DNA of 10,499 nt from an uncultured Moraxella sp. (GTDB lineage: Bacteria > Pseudomonadota > Gammaproteobacteria > Pseudomonadales > Moraxellaceae): the NCBI GenBank assembly GCA_916720335.1, contig CAKAQU010000059.1:1-10499 (forward strand). Reading direction: 5' to 3'. Under the pieces are notes generated by a model. The model did not search any database, was not told where the DNA came from, and was given only the letters and a program-made list of their open reading frames with translations. This document shows, piece after piece, positions 5,576 to 10,499 of this stretch (positions within the stretch are counted from its first letter, which is position 1; every line of letters begins with the position of its first letter). The position numbers and the translations under genes are program-made.

Positions 5576-6421
5576 GTGCGACGCTCCCCTTCGCCATTAC
5601 GCTATCCAGGTGGTAAAGCCAGTATTTTTGATATGACCAAGGATATTATCATTGGTCATGGGCTGGCATCTTGCCAATACGCTGAACCTTATGCAGGAGG
5701 CTGTGGGCTTGCCTTGTCTTTGTTGTTTGATGGTGTGGTGTCAAAACTACATCTAAATGACATTGACCCATCTATTGCAAGTTTATGGGAAAATATTGTA
5801 TTTCATCCAGATGAGCTTTCTAACCGCATACAAGATGCCAAACTCACCATAGATGAGTGGAAAAAACAAAAGCAAGTACAAAAAGATAAACACTTGGCCA
5901 AACCGATGGATTTGGCTTTTTCTACATTGTACCTAAATCGAACCAATCGCTCTGGTATCATCAATGCAGGCGTCATAGGTGGAATTAATCAAACTGGCAA
6001 CTACAAGATGGATTGCCGCTTCAATAAAGCAGATATTATTAATAAAATTCATGCCATTGCCAATCGTCAGTTAGACATTTGTGTTTATAATTTAGATGCA
6101 ATTGAGTTTATCACAAAATTAGAAAGTTATGATAATTTACTACTGATGATAGACCCTCCTTATTACAACAAGGGGCAAACCCTATATGCTAATTTTTACC
6201 AGCATAAAGACCATGTAAAAATTGCTGATATATTATCCAAAACCAAACTACCGTGGTTATTGACCTATGATAACACACCTGAAATTGGTCAACTATACCA
6301 AAGTTTTAATCAATACTTTTTTAATATCAATTACAGTGTGGCCAACAAGCGTGTAGGAAATGAATTACTAATCACTTCACCGTTTTTTGATAAAATAACC
6401 CATGAACGTTTATTTTCTTAA
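5576..6421 (+). CDS. Dam-like D12-class N6-adenine DNA methyltransferase
   Basis: A 281-residue enzyme transferring methyl from S-adenosylmethionine to adenine N6 in DNA. The start is GTG (5576), giving MRRSPSPLRYPGGK, the usual N-terminus of D12-class enzymes (motif X RYPGGK, residues 9-14). SAM-binding motif I is AEPYAGGCG (~36-44), the NRTNRSGIIN block (~121-130) follows, and the catalytic DPPY is at 193-196. Length is normal for Dam/DpnM-type enzymes. The target site (GATC or other) cannot be read from sequence. It follows the ATPase-TOPRIM gene by 41 bases with a weak AAGG site and no terminator between, so the two are probably cotranscribed. No separate restriction endonuclease is visible, so the ATPase-TOPRIM protein may be the partner, with methylation marking self DNA. 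An orphan regulatory methylase is the alternative. Confidence 0.85.
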   Translation: MRRSPSPLRYPGGKASIFDMTKDIIIGHGLASCQYAEPYAGGCGLALSLLFDGVVSKLHLNDIDPSIASLWENIVFHPDELSNRIQDAKLTIDEWKKQKQVQKDKHLAKPMDLAFSTLYLNRTNRSGIINAGVIGGINQTGNYKMDCRFNKADIINKIHAIANRQLDICVYNLDAIEFITKLESYDNLLLMIDPPYYNKGQTLYANFYQHKDHVKIADILSKTKLPWLLTYDNTPEIGQLYQSFNQYFFNINYSVANKRVGNELLITSPFFDKITHERLFS

Positions 6422-6537
6422 AAGTCAATATATGATAAACACTTAGGAAACTTTTTTTATAAAACAACAATTCAGATATTCTGATTTTGTTAGACTTTTT
6501 TAAGTAAAAACCATCATTTTCACCTATTATTCCCAAG

Positions 6538-6562
6538 CCACCTTAAGAAAGGTGGTTTTTTA
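6538..6562 (+). terminator. Rho-independent terminator after the methyltransferase
   Basis: A perfect 7-bp stem CCACCTT (6538-6544) / AAGGTGG (6549-6555), loop AAGA, followed by a run of T. It closes the repressor/cargo transcription unit and insulates it from the pL-type promoter about 60 bases downstream. Confidence 0.85.
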
Positions 6563-6601
6563 TTGTCTTAAAAATCATGGGGTTGTAAATTATATTATTA
6601 A

Positions 6602-6613
6602 TTTTAGGATATT
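6602..6613 (+). promoter_or_regulatory. Upstream copy of the TTTTAGGATATT motif
   Basis: TTTTAGGATATT occurs here and again at 6634-6645, 32 bases apart (about three helical turns), flanking the -35 of the pL-type promoter. The same core (TTTAGGATAT) is in the cro promoter. It is a candidate second repressor or Cro site. Confidence 0.45.
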
Positions 6614-6618
6614 TTAAC

Positions 6619-6647
6619 TTTACTTAATATCGGTTTTAGGATATTAT
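6619..6647 (+). promoter_or_regulatory. pL-type promoter with embedded operator
   Basis: -35 TTTACT (6619-6624), 17-base spacer, -10 TATTAT (6642-6647), start near 6654. The segment TATCGGTTTTAGGATATTAT (6628-6647) matches the cro promoter segment at 2143-2162 (minus strand) at 18 of 20 positions. It drives the recombination operon and is probably repressed by the CI-like protein in the lysogen. Confidence 0.7.
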
Positions 6648-6676
6648 ACCCACATCACCAACAAATGGAGCAACCA

Positions 6677-6919
6677 ATGCTTTTTAAGATTTTAGCAGCA
6701 CTTTTATTTTGGGTAATAACAGCATGGGTCACGATAAACGCCCTAGAACATCATCACCAAGAGAAAATTATGATTGCTGAACAAGCCATCATGGAACAAG
6801 AAGCCTTTGATGAAAAACTTGCCCAAATTTCTGACGAGGATGGTTATCAACCTTATAGTGAATTTATCTATAACGATGACACCACGCCACCACAAACACT
6901 CAACCCACCTAAGGAGTAG
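6677..6919 (+). CDS. Small single-pass membrane protein, 80 aa
   Basis: From ATG 6677 the protein starts MLFKILAALLFWVITAWVTI, a clear transmembrane segment (~residues 3-22), followed by a His-rich stretch and an acidic, proline-rich cytoplasmic or periplasmic tail. I chose this ATG because GGAG (6667-6670) lies 6 bases before it; the ATG at 6665 lacks a ribosome site and would only be used on a near-leaderless message. It is the first gene of the pL-type operon, where lambdoid phages often carry small host-takeover or superinfection genes. No family recognised. Confidence 0.6.
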   Translation: MLFKILAALLFWVITAWVTINALEHHHQEKIMIAEQAIMEQEAFDEKLAQISDEDGYQPYSEFIYNDDTTPPQTLNPPKE

Positions 6920-6923
6920 CGCA

Positions 6924-7394
6924 ATGCAAATCATGGACCCCTTAATTAAAACCGTTACCAGTCTTGCGCCAAATTTTATCCACCTACCCAAACCGCTTTG
7001 TCTATCTTGTGATTTGGATGGTCATAAAATTGACATCAACTCAAGCGGGCGCGGTCATGGCATTATCTATATTAGCCTGACTCCTGAAACAGGAGTACAC
7101 GATGCAGCCTATTTGGAAGTGTACTTTGAATTTTCGTCGGATATACGCTTGATTAATGATGAATATAGCTGGCATGGTACGTATGCCCAAATTGATGATG
7201 TTTATAACATGCGCATCAATAATATAACGGTTGGCGATTGTTTGCATTATCAAGGCGATTTAAACAACCCTGCCATCAAACAAATCATCACCAAATTTAT
7301 TTATACAGAGGGCGAAAACTGGCTAAATGAAAACTTTGATAGAGTATTTGATGATAGTGGTAAAGTTTGTTTTGCACTGTGTGCAAGAAACTAG
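6924..7394 (+). CDS. Hypothetical early phage protein, 156 aa
   Basis: ATG 6924 has a strong AAGGAG (6911-6916) and follows the previous stop by 4 bases; the open frame extends 50 codons further upstream but that part only shadows the membrane-protein gene. The protein (MQIMDPLIKTVTSLAPNF...) has a central strand-rich region (HGIIYISLTPETGVHDAAYL) with many aromatic and acidic residues and ends in CFALCARN. It is immediately followed (AACTAGGAG) by the YqaJ-type exonuclease whose ribosome site overlaps its stop. In other phages this slot holds recombination accessory or anti-nuclease proteins, but I recognise no motif and assign no function. Confidence 0.65.
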   Translation: MQIMDPLIKTVTSLAPNFIHLPKPLCLSCDLDGHKIDINSSGRGHGIIYISLTPETGVHDAAYLEVYFEFSSDIRLINDEYSWHGTYAQIDDVYNMRINNITVGDCLHYQGDLNNPAIKQIITKFIYTEGENWLNENFDRVFDDSGKVCFALCARN

Positions 7395-7403
7395 GAGAAA
7401 ACC

Positions 7404-8402
7404 ATGATAAAAGCAACAAAAACTGCTGACTTATCCCGTCTTGACTGGTTACGCTTACGCCAAACAGGTATTGGCGGCAGCGATATATCCGCGATTATGG
7501 GCATTAATCCTTATAAAAGCGCTTACGATTTATACTGTGAAAAAACAAATCAAATCGCTGACAGCGATATTTCTGAAGCAGCGTATTGGGGCGTATTGCT
7601 CGAAGATGTAGTTGCCAAAGAATACGCCAAACGCAACGAAGTTAAAGTGCAAAGAGTGAATTACCTGATTCGCCACGAAAAGCACGATTGGGCAATTGCC
7701 AATATTGATAGAGCCATTGTTAATAAAGAAATTGCAGGAAATGTACGCATTAAAGACGACAAATTAACCACTGACAAATTGTTAGAAGTCAAAACAGCCA
7801 GTGAATACGTCAAAAAGAATTGGGGCGATGAGCATACAGACCAAGTGCCTGACCATTACAACTTACAGTGTCAGTGGTATATGGGCATTACCAAGGTTTA
7901 CAAATGTGATTTAGCACTTCTTTTGGGTGGCAATAAATTCAAACAATATCACATTGATTTTGATGAAGAGTTATTTGAAATGATGCTAGAACAAGCTGAG
8001 GATTTTTGGGTCAATCATGTATTAGCAGGCGTACCACCCACCGCAACCACTTTGCAAAACGTACGCCAAAAATACCCAAAAGCTGATATAGATAGCACGC
8101 TTGATTTACCAAGCAATGACAATCAAATTGATGTGATTGATACTTATTTTAACTTAAAAGATGAGGAAAAACAGTTGCAAGATAGGCTCACCAAAGCCCA
8201 AATTGATTTAATTGAACTGGTAGGCAATCACGAAGCATTAGCGATTGATGGCGAAGTTATTTTGACTTATAAAAACCAAAAAGGGCGAGAAACGTTTGAC
8301 AAAAAAACTTGCTTAAAATCCCATCCAGAGCTCGCCAATATATTTTGTGAATTTACCAAAACATCTCAATCTACACGCGTTTTACGGCGTTTAGTTGCTT
8401 AA
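7404..8402 (+). CDS. YqaJ-type phage recombination exonuclease
   Basis: A 332-residue protein of the YqaJ/lambda-exonuclease group (PD-(D/E)XK fold), which degrades one strand of linear duplex DNA to give 3' tails for annealing. Visible landmarks: WLRLRQTGIGGSD (residues 15-27), GVLLEDVVAKEYA (63-75, conserved Glu67), NIDRAI (100-105, Asp102), LLEVKTA (126-132, Glu128/Lys130) and LQCQWYM (154-160). Residues ~245-275 form a likely coiled coil (DEEKQLQDRLTKAQIDLIEL). The ribosome site AGGAG lies over the upstream stop. It is 40 bases upstream of recT; together they form a two-component recombination system like lambda Exo-Beta or RecE-RecT, used in phage DNA recombination and repair. Confidence 0.85.
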   Translation: MIKATKTADLSRLDWLRLRQTGIGGSDISAIMGINPYKSAYDLYCEKTNQIADSDISEAAYWGVLLEDVVAKEYAKRNEVKVQRVNYLIRHEKHDWAIANIDRAIVNKEIAGNVRIKDDKLTTDKLLEVKTASEYVKKNWGDEHTDQVPDHYNLQCQWYMGITKVYKCDLALLLGGNKFKQYHIDFDEELFEMMLEQAEDFWVNHVLAGVPPTATTLQNVRQKYPKADIDSTLDLPSNDNQIDVIDTYFNLKDEEKQLQDRLTKAQIDLIELVGNHEALAIDGEVILTYKNQKGRETFDKKTCLKSHPELANIFCEFTKTSQSTRVLRRLVA

Positions 8403-8442
8403 TTTTTTTTAATCGTTTCAACCATTCTAAGGAAATTTTTTT

Positions 8443-9471
8443 ATGAACGAACTTATGCACACCACCACTCAAGTCCAACCCATGAATGAATCCTTAAGTC
8501 AAATCATGTTTAATGATGGTTTATTTGCTAAGTGCGAACGTTTAGCGCAAATCATGGCATCAGGTTCTTGCACCATTCCCAAGCATTTACAAGGCAAAGT
8601 GGGCGATTGCTTTGCCATTATTGGACAATCATTGCGCTGGGGCATGGACCCGTTTGCTGTTGCCCAAAAGACCCATTTAGTCAATGGCACATTAGGCTAT
8701 GAGGCACAATTAGTAATTGCCGTTATTAACGCCAGAGCGCCAATTGTCGGTCGGTTAAAATTTGATTATTTTGGTGACTGGTCCAAAGTCAAATCCAAAG
8801 ATGATAAGTCTGACAATGTTGGTGTGGTTGTATCAGCCATCATGCAAGGCGATACAGAACCAACCACACTATCCATCAGCATGGCACAAATTGGTACCGT
8901 GCGAAACTCGCCACTATGGACAGCCGACCCGCGCCAACAGCTTGCCTATCTAGGGGCAAAACGTTGGGCGCGCTTATATTGTCCTGATGTGATTTTGGGC
9001 GTTTACACACCCGATGAGCTTGCCGATAGACCAAGCGAACCTAATCTAGTTGCTCCAGAGCCTGCCAAAAATAGTGGCAGCCAGTCTATCAAAGAGCGCA
9101 TCAAAGCCAAACGTCAAACCGCTGAAGAAGTACAGGCAATCGAATGTTATGACATCAAACCAGTCATCAAAAAGATTACCAACGCTACAGATTTGGCATC
9201 CATCAAAGATATTGGTCATGAAATTAAGGCGCTAAAAGATGACCCAAATATCAATCTATGTGGTGATGATTTGGAAATTATGCGTATTGCTTACAAGTCA
9301 AGATGCACATTTTTTGAGCTATCGGATTTGATTGCAAATATAACACTAGATACAGCTCAAGTCGTACGTCAAACATTATATGACAAACAAAACGATTTGA
9401 CCGCTGATGAATTTGAGATTTTGGACAATAATCTAGACTATCAACTGCATCAATTAGAAGGTAATCATTAA
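8443..9471 (+). CDS. recT: RecT-family single-strand annealing protein
   Basis: A 342-residue RecT/Bet-type annealing protein that coats single-stranded DNA and pairs complementary strands. Diagnostic segments: SLRWGMDPFAVAQKTHLVNG (63-82) with LGYEAQLVIAVINARAP (84-100), then NSPLWTADPRQQL (155-167) and AKRWARLYCPDVILGVYTPDE-type block (172-192). Residues ~200-342 are a variable, acidic C-terminal extension, longer than in E. coli RecT (269 aa), perhaps for contact with SSB or the exonuclease. ATG 8443 follows AAGGA by about 10 bases; a second in-frame Met is at codon 5. Partner of the upstream YqaJ-type exonuclease. Confidence 0.9.
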   Translation: MNELMHTTTQVQPMNESLSQIMFNDGLFAKCERLAQIMASGSCTIPKHLQGKVGDCFAIIGQSLRWGMDPFAVAQKTHLVNGTLGYEAQLVIAVINARAPIVGRLKFDYFGDWSKVKSKDDKSDNVGVVVSAIMQGDTEPTTLSISMAQIGTVRNSPLWTADPRQQLAYLGAKRWARLYCPDVILGVYTPDELADRPSEPNLVAPEPAKNSGSQSIKERIKAKRQTAEEVQAIECYDIKPVIKKITNATDLASIKDIGHEIKALKDDPNINLCGDDLEIMRIAYKSRCTFFELSDLIANITLDTAQVVRQTLYDKQNDLTADEFEILDNNLDYQLHQLEGNH

Positions 9472-9478
9472 ATTTTAT

Positions 9479-9508
9479 AAGGCAGGCAGTATCTACCGCC
9501 TGCTTTGT
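9479..9508 (+). terminator. Weak hairpin terminator after recT
   Basis: GCAGGC (9482-9487) pairs with GCCTGC (9498-9503), extended by AAG/TTT ends and by two inner pairs after one mismatch. The T-run is short (TTTGTC), so termination is probably partial and some transcription may continue into the PrtN-like gene. Confidence 0.5.
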
Positions 9509-9565
9509 CATAACAAAAGCGCTAGAAACTTATAATCATGAGTTGTTTTTTGGAACGGAGCTAAT

Positions 9566-9832
9566 ATGAATGAAATTGATACAACAACTATGCTATTTTT
9601 GCGATATAAAAAGCCAATAGTTGCACTAAATACCATCATTGCTGACTATTTGCCACATCTAAATGAAAAATCAGCACGCAGACAAGCCAACACCTGTTCT
9701 CTACCCTTTCCTGCTTTTCGCACGAGCAACAGCACCCAAGCGGAATATTTTGTTAATATTAGCGATTTGGCAATGTGGTTAGAAAAAGAGCAGGAACAAG
9801 CGCGGCAAGACTGGCAAGCGATGAATTCATAA
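9566..9832 (+). CDS. PrtN-family (pyocin activator-like) small regulator
   Basis: An 88-residue protein with the pattern of the pyocin activator PrtN domain: TTMLFLRYKKPIVALNTI, DYLPHLNEKSARRQAN, LPFPAFRTSNSTQAEYFVNI and DLAMWLEKEQEQARQDW. PrtN itself activates pyocin genes in Pseudomonas; small phage members with this winged-helix-like domain lie near prophage ends and may act as regulators or excisionase-like DNA architects. GGAG (9557-9560) is 5 bases before the ATG. It follows recT after a weak hairpin and ends at a strong terminator, the last phage gene before the dusB junction. Family call fairly sure; its role here (late activation or excision) is inference. Confidence 0.7.
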   Translation: MNEIDTTTMLFLRYKKPIVALNTIIADYLPHLNEKSARRQANTCSLPFPAFRTSNSTQAEYFVNISDLAMWLEKEQEQARQDWQAMNS

Positions 9833-9836
9833 GATG

Positions 9837-9869
9837 AGCAGACTACGTTTTTTGTAGTCTGCTTTTTTA
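9837..9869 (+). terminator. Strong Rho-independent terminator at the prophage end
   Basis: A perfect 10-bp stem AGCAGACTAC (9837-9846) / GTAGTCTGCT (9854-9863), seven-base loop, then a six-base T run. It ends the pL-type operon just before the attachment junction, protecting the host dusB region from phage transcription. Confidence 0.9.
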
Positions 9870-9928
9870 TTGCATCATATTTGCAACTCAATTATGATAA
9901 TATTAAATAATTATTTGATTTTTAATAA

Positions 9929-10051
9929 TTATTTTAAAATGTTGCTCCAACCCGCCATAGGTGCAAGTATTAAACGATTATCGATTTTTAAGCCGCCAAT
10001 GTACAAAGGCTTCAGTAAATCATGTTGGTTTTTTATTAAGTTTTTTGTCAT
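9929..10051 (-). pseudogene. dusB: 5' fragment of dusB, interrupted by the prophage
   Basis: The minus strand from ATG 10051 encodes 40 residues, including LLKPLYIGGLKIDNRLILAP and then MAGW, before TAA at 9931-9929. This is the N-terminus of tRNA-dihydrouridine synthase B (compare the family pattern NRLI.APMAG.TD.PFR), an FMN enzyme that reduces uridines in tRNA. The match stops after MAG: family members continue VTD/ITD.PFR, whereas here the frame reads WSNILK and stops. The rest of the ~330-residue enzyme is absent. The break in a conserved motif next to the end of a prophage indicates integration within the dusB 5' region; the 3' part should lie beyond the other prophage end to the left. 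Confidence 0.75.
9940..9960. other. Probable attachment-site junction (att) in dusB
   Basis: The point where dusB coding similarity ends lies around CCGCCATAGG (9952-9961; codons for the PMAG motif on the other strand) and the next few bases to the left. A core of unknown length shared with the far prophage end is expected here. Its exact edges cannot be set without the left junction. Confidence 0.5.
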
Positions 10052-10311
10052 GTGGTATAACTTTATATAATTTGGTATAATTGAATATTTTAGCTTATTA
10101 AATAAGCTTAAGCGACAAATGATTTAATTAATTTAAAAAGTAAGCATTAATTTACAATGTACTTACTAATTCGTTTTATTTCACCAATCATAATAAGTGT
10201 TGTAACAAGCATTCATCAGATAAATTTATCAATCGCTAGCCTGTAGTTGTCATCAAAAATACAGTAGATTAGCGATTTTTATAATCATTTTTAAATCAAT
10301 AACTTATCATT
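10052..10311. other. Chromosomal intergenic region upstream of dusB
   Basis: No protein gene is visible. The stretch is very AT-rich. It should contain the dusB promoter (minus strand); TGGTATAA is repeated at 10053-10060 and 10073-10080. An 8-bp inverted repeat AGCTTATT/AATAAGCT lies at 10092-10108, a palindrome GATAAATTTATC at 10219-10230, and a longer imperfect hairpin follows at 10231-10277. Confidence 0.5.
10231..10277. repeat. Nested inverted repeat, terminator-like
   Basis: AATCGCTA (10231-10238) pairs with TAGCGATT (10270-10277), and inside it CTGTA (10241-10245) pairs with TACAG (10260-10264). The right arm runs into a T-rich stretch (TTTTTATAAT), so on the plus strand it resembles a Rho-independent terminator, though no plus-strand gene precedes it. 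It could also be a protein-binding site or a relic of a mobile element. Confidence 0.45.
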
Positions 10312-10340
10312 TTGTTTTTACAAAAAATTTATGTTATACT
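10312..10340 (+). promoter_or_regulatory. Promoter upstream of structured RNA
   Basis: -35 TTGTTT (10312-10317), 17-base spacer, -10 TATACT (10335-10340). A start near 10347 would place the folded segment (10377 onward) about 30 bases into the transcript. Confidence 0.5.
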
Positions 10341-10376
10341 TCAAAAACTCTCTTTATAAATAGCTTTAGCGAATTT

Positions 10377-10499
10377 AGGCTGTCAAAGCCTTACTCGGTA
10401 AAGTCTAGAAACGAGGGAGCAGCTACCTACGGGTAGCTGTGTGTAGCCGCGGGAAGCCAACGGCGCGACACGTCAAGATGGCGCAGTTCGTAACGATGA
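10377..10499 (+). ncRNA. Structured RNA, possibly HEARO/omega RNA of an IscB element (partial)
   Basis: A GC-rich island in AT-rich DNA that folds into successive helices: AGGCT/AGCCT (10377-10381/10387-10391), CTCG/CGAG (10394-10397/10412-10415), an 8-bp hairpin CAGCTACC/GGTAGCTG with a four-base loop (10420-10439), and two concentric helices GTGT/ACAC (10441-10444/10468-10471) enclosing GCCG/CGGC (10446-10449/10461-10464). No long reading frame covers it. Folding into many short helices directly before a potential ATG (10496, ATGA at the window edge) resembles HEARO RNAs, which precede IscB HNH-nuclease genes and are reported next to ATGA/GTGA sites. That identity is from recall and needs the downstream sequence. 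It does not resemble RNase P RNA, tmRNA or 6S RNA. The 3' end is not seen. Confidence 0.45.

Noticed and set aside
6774..6923. N-terminal 50-codon extension of the 156-aa gene
   Set aside because: It overlaps the membrane-protein gene in another frame, has no ribosome site, and the ATG at 6924 has a strong AAGGAG.
9505..9536. Promoter for the PrtN-like gene (TTGTCA ... TATAAT)
   Set aside because: The -10 is perfect but the spacer is 20 bases, too long for a confident sigma70 call.
9870..10070. Plus-strand frame of 66 codons across the attachment region
   Set aside because: It is antisense to the dusB fragment, lacks a ribosome site and gives an Ile/Phe/Asn-rich translation expected from AT-rich DNA.
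10377..10499. tmRNA, RNase P RNA, 6S RNA or cobalamin riboswitch
   Set aside because: The conserved sequence blocks of these families that I know are not present; the helices differ. HEARO/omega RNA is kept as the tentative alternative.

Overview
The window is the early control and recombination region of a lambdoid-type prophage, running at its right edge into host chromosome. DNA is AT-rich, with good Shine-Dalgarno sites and sigma70-like promoters. Gene content and style (S24 repressor, DUF1376 replication protein, YqaJ + RecT pair, PrtN-like protein, interrupted dusB) suggest a gammaproteobacterium, most likely Moraxellaceae such as Moraxella. That assignment is from recall of protein style and was not tested by search.

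Layout. Bases 1-2112, minus strand, form the pR-type operon: a Cro-like regulator (1891-2112), a DUF1376/DnaT-like replication protein (488-1828) with iteron-like DNA repeats inside its gene, then tightly coupled small genes (355-435, 173-358, and a partial one running off the left edge). Bases 2113-2267 are the divergent control region, with near-consensus promoters for cro (minus) and the repressor (plus) and a perfect 10-bp inverted repeat spanning the cro -10 box. The CI/LexA-like repressor is at 2268-2963, plus strand.

Bases 2998-6421, between the repressor and the second early promoter, hold cargo: a probable toxin-antitoxin pair (2998-3731), an ABC-type ATPase with a C-terminal TOPRIM domain (3807-5534) and a Dam-like adenine methyltransferase (5576-6421), closed by a terminator (6538-6562). 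In lambda this interval holds rexAB, expressed in the lysogen, so the ATPase/methyltransferase pair is a good candidate prophage-borne defence module.

Bases 6602-9832, plus strand, form the pL-type operon: a promoter whose spacer and -10 match the cro promoter at 18 of 20 positions, a small membrane protein, an unrecognised 156-aa protein, a YqaJ-type exonuclease, a RecT annealing protein, and a PrtN-family small protein with its own terminator. The shared sequence at both promoters strongly suggests one repressor controls both arms, as lambda CI does at OR and OL.

Bases 9929-10051, minus strand, encode the first ~34 residues of a tRNA-dihydrouridine synthase (DusB type), cut inside the conserved APMAG motif. 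This marks the likely attachment site: prophage left, chromosome right. No integrase lies between the PrtN-like gene and this junction. The chromosomal side (10052-10499) has no visible protein gene but ends in a GC-rich, strongly folded segment (about 10377-10475) behind a good promoter. It is a structured RNA, possibly the HEARO/omega RNA of an IscB element whose ORF would begin at or just beyond the window end.
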